A stretch of 64,000 nt of DNA. It comes from JAJVHZ01 sp041395385. GTDB taxonomy: Bacteria > Pseudomonadota > Gammaproteobacteria > JAJPIJ01. Each line of letters opens with the position of its first letter. Positions within the stretch are counted from its first letter, which is position 1. The stretch is taken from the NCBI GenBank assembly GCA_041395385.1, contig JAWLAN010000010.1, positions 112,300 through 176,299 on the forward strand. Reading direction: 5' to 3'. Position numbers and translations under genes: made by a program. The notes under the pieces were generated by a model. The model was not told the origin of the DNA and searched no databases. It was given only the letters and a program-made list of their open reading frames with translations. Positions 10,916 through 19,800 of the stretch are shown here, one piece after another.

Positions 10916-11158
10916 ATGGCGGACATGCTGGAATCTGTCGACGTGGAACTGGATACCAGTGGACTGAACTGCCCACTGCCCATCCTCAAGACCAAGAAGG
11001 CGCTGAACACCATGCTCAGCGGGCAGCTGATCCGCGTCGTGGCCACGGACCCCGCCTCGAGTATCGATTTTGCCGCGTACTGCGCGCAGACCGGCCACCA
11101 GCTCGTGGAGGAGTGCTGCGAGAACGGCAGGTTCATCTTCGTACTGCGCAAGAAGTGA
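10916..11158 (+). CDS. tusA: Sulfur carrier protein TusA
   Basis: TusA passes sulfur as a cysteine persulfide for tRNA 2-thiolation, molybdenum cofactor synthesis and, in sulfur-oxidising bacteria, dissimilatory sulfur metabolism. The 80-residue protein has the signature CPLPILKTKKAL with the active cysteine at 19, then VVATDPASSIDF and a C-terminal FIFVLRKK strand. The size is the family norm. The start is ATG 10916. No dsrE-like or rhodanese gene is adjacent, so the ordinary thiolation role is more likely than a dissimilatory one. The divergent cysG is the only neighbour linked to sulfur. Confidence 0.92.
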   Translation: MADMLESVDVELDTSGLNCPLPILKTKKALNTMLSGQLIRVVATDPASSIDFAAYCAQTGHQLVEECCENGRFIFVLRKK

Positions 11159-11303
11159 GTGCCGGCAGAGCGCACGGCCGCCGGTGGCGCGCGGGCGCGG
11201 TCGGGCGCCCCCTCCCGCCTCGCGCGGCAAGCATCTCACCTGCCCGTGGAGGCGTTGCGCCCGGCGGGCCGCGTCAGCCGCGCGGGGACGAGCAGACCGG
11301 GTC

Positions 11304-11867
11304 TCAGGTCTTCGGGAGCGTGACGCCGGTCTGGCCCTGGTATTTCCCGCCGCGATCCCGGTATGAGGTCTCGCAGGGTTCATCGGACTCGATGAAGATC
11401 ACCTGCGCGCAGCCCTCACCCGCGTAGATCTTCGCCGGCAGGGGAGTCGTGTTGGAGAACTCCAGCGTCACGTGGCCCTCCCACTCCGGCTCCAGCGGCG
11501 TGACGTTGACGATGATGCCGCAGCGGGCATAGGTCGACTTGCCCAGGCATATCGTCAGCACGTTGCGCGGGATGCGGAAATACTCCACGGTGCGCGCCAG
11601 CGCGAAGGAGTTGGGAGGAATGATGCAGACCTCGCCATGGAAGTCGACGAAGGATTTCTCGTCGAACGCCTTCGGGTCGACGATGGTGGAGTTGATGTTG
11701 GTGAAGATCTTGAATTCCGGCGAGCAGCGGATGTCGTAGCCGTAGCTCGAGGTCCCGTAGGAGACGATGCGATGGCCGTTCACCTGCCGCACCTGGTTCG
11801 GCTCGAACGGCTCGATCATGCCCTGCGCCGCCATGCGGCGTATCCACTTGTCCGACTTGATGGTCAT
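11304..11867 (-). CDS. dcd: dCTP deaminase
   Basis: Dcd deaminates dCTP to dUTP, feeding thymidylate synthesis. The 187-residue protein matches the family length of about 188 and is recognisable throughout: MTIKSDKWIRRMA, SYGTSSYGYDIRC, VDFHGEVCIIPPNSFALA, GKSTYARCGIIVNVTPLEPEWEGH (which includes the conserved catalytic Glu region) and QVIFIESDEPCETSY. The protein is a trimer in the family. It lies 60 bases downstream of mrp on the same strand, an arrangement seen in many gammaproteobacteria, and it converges on tusA across a 145-base gap with no clear terminator. Confidence 0.95.
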   Translation of the reverse strand: MTIKSDKWIRRMAAQGMIEPFEPNQVRQVNGHRIVSYGTSSYGYDIRCSPEFKIFTNINSTIVDPKAFDEKSFVDFHGEVCIIPPNSFALARTVEYFRIPRNVLTICLGKSTYARCGIIVNVTPLEPEWEGHVTLEFSNTTPLPAKIYAGEGCAQVIFIESDEPCETSYRDRGGKYQGQTGVTLPKT

Positions 11868-11927
11868 GGTGATGGCGTGCCGAACCAGGCGGGCGATTGC
11901 CCTTCGTCGGGTCGGCGATGCGCTCCG

Positions 11928-13019
11928 TCAGGTGTTTTGTATGACGATCTTGGGAAACTTGGCCGAATAGTCGCGTGCGCGCAGCGCGATCTTCGCCGCA
12001 ACCCGTCGGGCGATGTCGCGGAACTCCAGCGCCACCTTCGACTGCGGCTCGAGCGCGACCGTGGGCCGGCCGTTGTCGACGCCCTCGCGGATGCGGATGT
12101 CCAGAGGCAGCGTGCCCAGCAGGTCGACGTTGTACTGCCGCGCCATGCTGGCGCCGCCGCCCTCGCCGAAGATATGCTCCTCGTGACCGCACTTCGAGCA
12201 GACGTGCGTGCTCATGTTCTCGACGATGCCGAGCACCGGCACCTGCACCTTCTCGAACATCTTTAGCGCCTTGCGGGCGTCGAGCAGGGCGATATCCTGA
12301 GGCGTGGTGACGATGACGGCGCCGGTCACGGGAATCTTCTGGCAGAGCGTGAGCTGGATGTCGCCCGTGCCGGGAGGGAGATCGATCACCAGGTAGTCCA
12401 CGTCCCGCCAGCGCGTGTCGCGCAGCATCTGCTCCAGGGCCCCGGTGGCCATCGGGCCCCGCCAGATCATCGGCGTCTCCTCGTCCACGAGGTGGCCGAT
12501 GGAGATGCACTGCACGCCGTAGCTCACCTTCGGTTCCATGCTCTTGCCGTCGGTCGACTCCGGCCTGCCGTGGGCGCCCAGCATGCGCGGCTGGCTCGGG
12601 CCGTAGATATCCGCGTCCAGCAGTCCGGCCTGCGCTCCTTCGGCCTGCAGCGCCAGCGCGAGGTTGACGGCGACCGTCGACTTGCCGACGCCGCCCTTGC
12701 CGGAGGCCACGGCGATGACGTTCTTGACGTTCGGCAGCGCCTGGACCCCCTTCTGGACGGCGTGAGCGGTGATGAGCGAGCGTATGTGGATGGCGGGATC
12801 CGCGACGCCGGCCTGCTCCTCGAGCACGCGCGCCAGCGCCTCGGTCAGGGTGGCGGCGTAGGCGCGGCTCGGAAACCCCAGTTCGAGGTCGATGCTCACC
12901 TTTGCGCCGTCCACCCCGATCGCGCGCACAGCCTTGGCCGAGACGAGATCGGTGCCGAGATAGGGGTCGACATACCGGGCCAGTGCGGCCTCGACGGTTT
13001 CCTTGTTCGGGGAAGACAT
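11928..13019 (-). CDS. mrp: Iron-sulfur cluster carrier ATPase Mrp/ApbC
   Basis: Mrp/ApbC is a P-loop NTPase that carries and transfers 4Fe-4S clusters in the cytosol. The 363-residue protein has an N-terminal MIP18/DUF59 domain (about 5-85), then the deviant Walker A GKGGVGKST (107-115), the VIDLPPGTGDIQLTL block, and the CSKCG cysteine pair (about residue 270) that holds the cluster. The start is ATG 13019; the frame runs further upstream but homology ends here. It is divergent from metG (162 bases apart), a conserved gammaproteobacterial pair, and upstream of dcd. Confidence 0.95.
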   Translation of the reverse strand: MSSPNKETVEAALARYVDPYLGTDLVSAKAVRAIGVDGAKVSIDLELGFPSRAYAATLTEALARVLEEQAGVADPAIHIRSLITAHAVQKGVQALPNVKNVIAVASGKGGVGKSTVAVNLALALQAEGAQAGLLDADIYGPSQPRMLGAHGRPESTDGKSMEPKVSYGVQCISIGHLVDEETPMIWRGPMATGALEQMLRDTRWRDVDYLVIDLPPGTGDIQLTLCQKIPVTGAVIVTTPQDIALLDARKALKMFEKVQVPVLGIVENMSTHVCSKCGHEEHIFGEGGGASMARQYNVDLLGTLPLDIRIREGVDNGRPTVALEPQSKVALEFRDIARRVAAKIALRARDYSAKFPKIVIQNT

Positions 13020-13181
13020 GGTGTATCGTTCGGGTTGCGAGTAGCGGGGAGGTCTCCGCGCGCCCGGAATGATACACCGAATCGGCGCGGCTTGCGGCGC
13101 GCCGCGGCGGCGGCGCGGGCGCCGTGACAGGGCCGGTTCCATGGGTTACTTTACGCGGCATTTCGCCATCAGGCTCGCCAC

Positions 13182-15272
13182 ATGACAGAGTCCAAGCGCC
13201 GCATCCTGGTCACCAGCGCCCTGCCGTATGCCAACGGCAGCATCCACCTGGGGCACCTCGTGGAGTACATCCAGACGGACATCTGGGTGCGCTTCCAGAA
13301 GATGCGCGGCCACGAGGTGCATTACGTCTGCGCCGACGACAACCACGGCACGCCGATCATGCTGCGCGCCGACAGCGAGGGGATCACGCCCGAGCAGTTG
13401 ATTGGACGGGTCTATGAGGAGCACAAGCGCGACTTCGCGGACTTCCTGGTGGAGTTCGACAACTATCACCAGACGCATTCCCCGGAGACGCGGGCCTACG
13501 CCGAGGACATCTACCGCAAGCTGCGAGACCGCGAGCCGAGCCTGATCGCGACCCGCAGCGTCGAGCAGTTCTACGATCCGGTCAAGGCGATGTTCCTGCC
13601 GGATCGCTACATCAAGGGCGAGTGCCCGAAATGCGGCGCCAAGGATCAGTATGGAGATTCCTGTGAAGTCTGCGGTGCGACCTACGCGCCCACGGATCTG
13701 AAGAATCCGTACTCCTCCGTGTCCGGTGCGGCTCCGGTGCGCCGCGAGTCCGAGCATTATTTTTTCAAGCTCGGCGATTGCGAGGCGTTCCTCAAGGAGT
13801 GGACGCGCTCCGGCGCGTTGCAGGAGGAGGCGGCCAACAAGATGCAGGAATGGTTCGCCGCCGGCCTGAACGACTGGGACATCTCGCGTGACGCGCCCTA
13901 TTTCGGTTTCGAGATCCCCGACACCGGCGGCAGCAAGTATTTCTACGTCTGGCTCGACGCCCCGATCGGATACTTCGGCAGCTTTCGCAACTACTTCGAG
14001 CGCACCGGCCGGGCGGGCGAGGTGGGGGATTTTGTCGACAAGGAGCGGGCGGCGCGGGCAGGCACGGAGATGGTCCATTTCATCGGCAAGGACATCCTTT
14101 ATTTCCATGCCCTGTTCTGGCCGGCAATGCTCGAGCACTCGGGCTATCGCACCCCGACCCGGGTCAACTCGCACGGCTTTCTGACGGTGAACGGCGAGAA
14201 GATGTCGAAGTCCCGCGGCACCTTCATCACCGCGCGCAGCTACCTCGATCACGTCGGTAATCCGGAGTACCTGCGATACTACTACGCCGCCAAGCTCAAC
14301 GGCACGATGGAGGACGTCGATCTCAACCTCGGGGATTTCGTCGCGCGCGTCAACAGCGATCTGATCGGCAAATACATCAACATCGCCTCGCGCTGCGCGG
14401 GCTTCATCACCAAGCGTTTCGAAGGCCGGCTCGCAGGCGTGGTTCCGAGCCCGATGTTGGACGCGCTGCAGTCGGCGGCAGACTCGATCGCACGGCATTA
14501 CGAGGCGCGCGATTATGGCCGGGCACTGCGCGAGATCATGCTGCATACCGACAACGCCAATCAGTTCATCGACCGGGTCAAACCGTGGGAGCTCGCAAGG
14601 AAGCCGGAGATGGAGGGCGAGTTGTTGCGCGTCTGCAGCGAGGGCCTGAACATCTTCCGGTTACTGACCATCTACCTGAAGCCGGTATTGCCGAGACTGG
14701 CGGCGTCGGTCGAATCCTTCCTGGGCGTACCTGCGCTGCTATGGTCGGACGCCATCGCCTGGCTGCCGGCCGGTCACCGCATCCGGGAGTACGAGCACCT
14801 GATGACGCGCATGGATCCGAAGGCCGTGGCGGCGATGGTGGAGGCGAACAAGGAGACACTCGCGCCGGCGAGGGACAGCCACTCCCAGCAGCGGCATGCG
14901 GAGCATCAGACGCGCGCCGAGGCGAAGGCCGCGAACGAGGCAAACCACATCTCCATCGAGGACTTCGGCAAGGTCGACCTGCGCGTGGCCAGGATCGTAA
15001 ACGCCGAGCACGTCGAAGGCGCCGAGAAGCTGCTGAAGATCACGGTGGATCTCGACGAGGGCCGCACGCGCACGATCTTCGCCGGCATCAAGTCCGCCTA
15101 CGACCCGGCGGCGCTCGTCGGACGGCTGACCGTGATCGTCGCCAATCTCGCGCCGCGCAAGATGAAGTTCGGGCTCTCCGAGGGCATGGTGCTGGCGGCC
15201 TCCGGCGACAAACCCGGCATCTTCATACTGAGTCCCGACAGCGGCGCTGAGCCCGGGATGAAGGTCAAGTAG
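13182..15272 (+). CDS. metG: Methionyl-tRNA synthetase
   Basis: MetG charges tRNA-Met for initiation and elongation. The 696-residue protein has the HIGH-type motif HLGH (22-25) in SIHLGHLVEYIQTD, the zinc knuckle CPKCG...CEVCG (about 147-163), the KMSKS motif in GEKMSKSRGTF (about 343-352), the anticodon-binding helical domain, and a C-terminal tRNA-binding EMAP/Trbp111 domain (about 595-696, FGKVDLRVARIVNAEHVEGA) that makes it a dimer. It is intact and of normal length, and divergent from mrp. Confidence 0.96.
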   Translation: MTESKRRILVTSALPYANGSIHLGHLVEYIQTDIWVRFQKMRGHEVHYVCADDNHGTPIMLRADSEGITPEQLIGRVYEEHKRDFADFLVEFDNYHQTHSPETRAYAEDIYRKLRDREPSLIATRSVEQFYDPVKAMFLPDRYIKGECPKCGAKDQYGDSCEVCGATYAPTDLKNPYSSVSGAAPVRRESEHYFFKLGDCEAFLKEWTRSGALQEEAANKMQEWFAAGLNDWDISRDAPYFGFEIPDTGGSKYFYVWLDAPIGYFGSFRNYFERTGRAGEVGDFVDKERAARAGTEMVHFIGKDILYFHALFWPAMLEHSGYRTPTRVNSHGFLTVNGEKMSKSRGTFITARSYLDHVGNPEYLRYYYAAKLNGTMEDVDLNLGDFVARVNSDLIGKYINIASRCAGFITKRFEGRLAGVVPSPMLDALQSAADSIARHYEARDYGRALREIMLHTDNANQFIDRVKPWELARKPEMEGELLRVCSEGLNIFRLLTIYLKPVLPRLAASVESFLGVPALLWSDAIAWLPAGHRIREYEHLMTRMDPKAVAAMVEANKETLAPARDSHSQQRHAEHQTRAEAKAANEANHISIEDFGKVDLRVARIVNAEHVEGAEKLLKITVDLDEGRTRTIFAGIKSAYDPAALVGRLTVIVANLAPRKMKFGLSEGMVLAASGDKPGIFILSPDSGAEPGMKVK

Positions 15273-15304
15273 GAGCCCGCGGACGCTCGTCGCGCCGCCG
15301 CACC

Positions 15305-15823
15305 GTGAGCCGCCTGCTCGTCGTCATGCGCCACGCCAAGTCCGACTGGGCCTCGGGCGCCGTCGCGGATTTCGATCGGCCCCTGAATCGCCGCGGCGAG
15401 CGCGATGCGCCGCGCATGGCGCGCTGGCTGCGCGCGAACCGATTCGTTCCACAGGAGATCGTCAGCTCCCCGGCGGTCCGCGCCCGGGAAACGACGCTAT
15501 CGGTGATCCGGGTGCTGGGGTTGGACGAAGCGGCGGTTCGGTGGGATCCCCGCGTCTACGACGCCGATCTCGATGACCTGTTGGCGGTGCTTGCCGACCA
15601 CCCGGCTGCGGTTGCGGTGCAGATGCTCGTGGGGCACAACCCCGGCCTGGAACGGCTCGCCGGCTACCTTGCCCGCGCCGAGACTCTGCCGCGGGAGGAG
15701 AAGCTCATGCCCACGGCCGGCGTGATGGTCCTGGAGATACCGACCGGCAGGAGCGGCCTCGCGCGCGAGGTCGGTGCCTGTGTGGCGCACATGCGCCCGC
15801 GATGGCTGAAGGACGACGAATGA
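15305..15823 (+). CDS. sixA: Phosphohistidine phosphatase SixA-like
   Basis: SixA belongs to the histidine phosphatase superfamily and in E. coli dephosphorylates histidine-containing phosphotransfer proteins of the ArcB and nitrogen PTS systems. The 172-residue protein has the RH motif in VVMRHAKSDW (catalytic His near residue 10), SSPAVRARET and the second His in LVGHNPGLERLAGYLA. The start is GTG 15305, 32 bases after metG, so it may be in the metG transcript. The substrate here is not proven. Confidence 0.82.
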   Translation: MSRLLVVMRHAKSDWASGAVADFDRPLNRRGERDAPRMARWLRANRFVPQEIVSSPAVRARETTLSVIRVLGLDEAAVRWDPRVYDADLDDLLAVLADHPAAVAVQMLVGHNPGLERLAGYLARAETLPREEKLMPTAGVMVLEIPTGRSGLAREVGACVAHMRPRWLKDDE

Positions 15824-15859
15824 TGCTCCGCGCGGATTCGCCCGCGGCCGGGGGCGCGG

Positions 15860-16009
15860 CTAGAGGAACAGGACGGCGGGGAAGACCGCGATCGCCAGGA
15901 CGTACAACAGCCACTCGATGTTGTAGTCCTCCAGTGTGCCGTTGAAATGCAGGATCAGCACGACGATGGCGAACAGGTAGAAAAGAATAAAGCCGATATG
16001 CTCCATCAT
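15860..16009 (-). CDS. Small membrane protein, 49 residues
   Basis: From the double ATG at 16009/16006 a frame of 49 codons reads MMEHIGFILFYLFAIVVLIL, then a short polar HFNGTLEDYN loop, then a second helix IEWLLYVLAIAVFPAVLFL and TAG at 15860. The two-helix hairpin with a polar turn is a plausible inner-membrane microprotein. It converges on sixA, and 313 non-coding bases lie upstream, so it probably has its own promoter. I do not recognise a family. Confidence 0.5.
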   Translation of the reverse strand: MMEHIGFILFYLFAIVVLILHFNGTLEDYNIEWLLYVLAIAVFPAVLFL

Positions 16010-16322
16010 GCTGCTGTTCTCCGGCGGGGCGTTGTCGTGACCGCGCTCAATGCCTGTTTGTGATTCGATTGCCTTCCGCGGCAGTTCGCGCTCCGGCGCA
16101 GAGGATGGGCGCCCGACCGCGGAGAGGCCCCCGGCGCGTGCAGAATGCCGCCAGGTTCCCCCTGATTCGATAGCAAATGGTAAGCCAGATCGGCACGCCA
16201 GAGTAGCGTGCCGGCTGCGCCGACTTCCCGCAATCGGGTCGCCATGTGACGGGACCCGCAGGCACCGTCCCCGGCGGGCTGATTCGGCCCGTGGTCGGCG
16301 GGCGGGCGGCGGTTGCGGGATG
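16010..16322. other. Intergenic region upstream of the 49-residue protein
   Basis: There is no plausible gene in this 313-base gap between the end of the UPF0114 gene and the start of the small membrane protein. I found no clear promoter, terminator or repeat. Confidence 0.4.
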
Positions 16323-16865
16323 TCAGTGCGGGCGCTTGCCGAAGACGACCTTGTCCAGTATCCCGAGCAGAAGCGCCGAGAGCACGAACGCCATGTGCAT
16401 GATCGTGTACCACATGAGCTTGTCGTTGGGGATCTGCTGCGCGTTCATGAACGCGCGCAGCAGGTGGATGGAGGAGATGGCGACGATGGACGCCGCGACC
16501 TTGATCTTCAGCGTTCCGGAATCGAGCTTGCCCAGCCAGTCCAGGCCGGCCTTGCCCTGCTCGATGTCGATCTGCGAGACGAAATTCTCGTAGCTCGACA
16601 GCATCACCATCACCAGCAGGCTCGCGACCAGGGCCAGGTCGACGAGGCCGAGAACGGTGAGCACCATGTCCGCCTCCTTGACCTCGAAGATGTGCGGCAG
16701 CAGGTGGAAGATCTCCTGGAAGAACTTGATCGCGATGGCTAGGATGGCCAGGCTCAGGCCGAGATAGATCGGCGCGAGCAGCCACCGGCTGGCAAACAGG
16801 ACCTTCTCCAGGTTTCGTTCCAGGACGGACGGGGTGCGACTCGGGTTAGTCGGGTTCTCGCTCAC
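16323..16865 (-). CDS. UPF0114 (YqhA-like) membrane protein
   Basis: The 180-residue protein matches the UPF0114/TIGR00645 family: LEKVLFASRWLLAPIYLGL at the N-terminus, VLTVLGLVDLALVASLLVMV, SSYENFVSQ, then IVAISSIHLLRAFMN and a last helix ending LLLGILDKVVF. Three to four membrane helices are visible. The function of the family is unknown. The start is GTG 16865, four bases after the stop of the large oxidoreductase gene, so the two genes form an operon with coupled translation. Confidence 0.88.
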   Translation of the reverse strand: MSENPTNPSRTPSVLERNLEKVLFASRWLLAPIYLGLSLAILAIAIKFFQEIFHLLPHIFEVKEADMVLTVLGLVDLALVASLLVMVMLSSYENFVSQIDIEQGKAGLDWLGKLDSGTLKIKVAASIVAISSIHLLRAFMNAQQIPNDKLMWYTIMHMAFVLSALLLGILDKVVFGKRPH

Positions 16866-16869
16866 GGGT

Positions 16870-19800
16870 TCAATCGTCTCCGGCCACCATCTCCCAGGCG
16901 GACTTCTTGTCCATCAGGTAGTCCAGCCACAGGTCCGCGATCTTTTCCTGCACGGTGTTCTGGCGCAGGCGCGCGTTCAGGTTGGGGAAATCGACCGCGT
17001 CCAGATCCTGATCCTGGTTGTTGCAGGAATACACGAAGAACTCCTCGCCGGTGTTCGGGTCGACGTGCTTGCACAGGCATTGCGCGCACACGCCCTTCAT
17101 CATGCATTGCATCGGCGAGTTGATCGAGCCGATCGCGTGGTGCTTCTGCTTGAGGTAAGGCTTGAGCACGCCGTGGCGCGCCTCCTTGACCGCCGCCATC
17201 ATGCGATCCGACCCGATGACAATCATGTGATCGACGTCGTCCAGGTGTATGGGTGTGTCACCGAGCTCCCCTTTTGCGTAGGCGATGATGGTTTCGAGTA
17301 TGTTGCCGACGTGGGTCTTGTCCTGCGGACGCCCCGGCGGGATCGCCATCGCGTTGGTGCTCTTGTCGACCGCCCAGACCACCACGTCGGCGGCCGCCTC
17401 GATGTCCTCCCGTTTGAACAGGTCCTGGCTGTTCTTGTAGCCGGCGAAATAGATCACGTTGTTGCCCGCCGCGCGCAGCGCGCGGCCGATGGAGAAGAGC
17501 ACGGCGTTGCCCAGCCCGCCACCCACGAGCATCGCGGTACGGCCGGAGGGGATGTCCGTCGGCGTGCCGGTGACGCCCATCACCACGATCGGATCCCCGG
17601 GCTTGAGGTGCGCGCAGATGCGCGTCGAGGCGCCCATCTCCAGCGCGATGAGCGAGATGAGTCCGCGCTCCTTGTCCACCCAGGCGCCGGTGAGGGCGAG
17701 ACCCTCGGAGGCCAGCACCGTGCCCTCGATGCGATCGGCATAGCTCTCGAAATTCTGCACGCGGTAGAACTGGCCCGGCGCGAACTTGCGCGCGGCGCGC
17801 TTGGCGCGCACGACCACGTCGATGATGGTCGGCGTCAGGCGCTTTACCTCCACAACCGTGGCCAGCAGCTCGTCGTCGAGCTTCGCCTGCAACTCGGCGA
17901 GCGCGGCGTCGCGCTCGCGCTGGCGGTTCGGATCGAGCGCGTGCAGTTCGGACTCGAAGAGCTTCACCACATAGGGGTAGCCGTCCTTGGCGCTGGCCAT
18001 CGCCTTGACGACGTTTCCGGCGTAGACCGGATGATTGTCGCCATAGAAGCTGATGTGGCGGCCGTCGCGCTGGTAGGACGTCAGCGGTGCGGGCTTGCCC
18101 AGCTTCGGCATGGCGGTGTCGTGCATGGGTGCGAGGGTGACCCGGCCGTTCTCTATTGCCGGCTCGCAGCGCTGGTAGAACTTCCCGTCCATCTCGAAGG
18201 TGTCGGGGTACTCGGTCTGGTAGATGGTGTTCGGCGAGGTGCCGGCGGCGATGAACAGGCTGCGCAGCGGCACTTCCGGCGCCTCGCCCGAGTCCACCCA
18301 CCTGCCCTCGAGGTGCGAGTACTTCTTGAACCGCACCGCGCGCAGGTGCCCGTACTCATCGCTCAGCGCCTCGCGGGGGTCCATGCCCTCGGCGAAGGCG
18401 ATGCCCTCCTCGAAGCCCTTGTGCACCTCCTCGTGGTTCTGGCGATAGGCCGGCGAGTCCTTCATGCCCTTGCGGTAAAACAGCGTGACCCCGCCCCAGC
18501 CGTCGAGCAGCGGCTGGAAGTCCGGCATTTCACCGGCCTTCGCGGCGCGTTCGCGTTCGCTGCGTATCGCCCGGCCGTGCGTCAGGAACTCATCCAGTAT
18601 TGCCCGTTCCTCCTCGTCGAAGCGCCTCAGCACCTTCTCCGCCCCGAGCTCCGCGCTCAAGGCCTCGTAGCGGTGCAGGATCTTCTCGACCTGCACGGGG
18701 TAATAGGCCATCAGCTCGGTGGCGGTGTCGATGGCGGTCAGACCGCCGCCGATGACGCCGGCGGGCAATCGCACCTGCAGATTCGCGAGCGAGGACTCCT
18801 TCGCCGCGCCGGTCAGCTGCAGCGCCATCAGGAAATCCGAGGCCTTGCGGATACCGCGGATGAGGTTGTTCTTAAGCCCGATGATGGTGGGCTTGCCCGC
18901 GCCGCTTGCGATCGCGATGTGGTGGAAGCCGAGATCCCAGGCCTCGTTGATGGTCACCGTGCCGCCGAAGCGCACGCCGCCGTACACGCGGAAGGAGTGG
19001 CGGCGGGCGAGCGTGAGATAGATGACCTTCAGGAAGTTCTTGTCCCAGCGTACCGTGATGCCGTATTCGGCGACGCCGCCGAAGCCGAGCATGATGCGCT
19101 TGTCGAGGTCCTCGTAGAGCTCGTGGAAGTCCCGTATCGGCTGTGGCGGATGACTCCCATCCCCGGTCAGCTCCTTCGGCAGCGGCTCGATCTTCAGTCC
19201 GTCGATGCCGACCACGCCGAAGCCCTCGTTCAAGAGGTAGTGCGACAGCGTGTAGCCCGCCGGCCCCATGCCCGCCACCAGCACGTTCTTGCCGTTGTAC
19301 GGCAGGGCGTGCGGGCGCTTGACGTTCAGCGGGTTCCAGCGCGTCAGCAGGCTGTAGATCTCGAAACCCCAGGGCATGAACAGAACGTCGGTCAGCGTGT
19401 TGGTCTCGATCTGGGGGATGTTGACGGGCTCGGTCTTCTGGTAGATGCAGCCCTTCATGCAATCGTTGCAGATGCGATGGCCGGTCCCCGGGCACATCGG
19501 GTTGTCGATGACGATCAGCGCCAGCGCGCCGATGTTGTCGCCGCGGCGCTTGACCAGGTGCATCTCGGAGATCTTTTCCTCCAGCGGGCAGCCGGTCACC
19601 GTGACGCCGAGCGCATTCACCTTGTAGGTATTGTCCTTCTTCTGCCGCATCCCCTTCGAACAGGAGTCGGTGTCGCGGTCGTGGCAGTAGATGCAGTGGT
19701 CGACCTCATACAGGGCCTCGCGCCGCTCCGCGCGCGTGTCGGTGAGCGCGAAGCCGTCGCGCCGACGGCGGTGATGGTGCGGTCCCTTCAGGGTCGCGTA

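Noticed and set aside
11159..11303. Terminator between convergent tusA and dcd
   Set aside because: The GC-rich gap can form stems on either strand but has no T-run, so no terminator is claimed.
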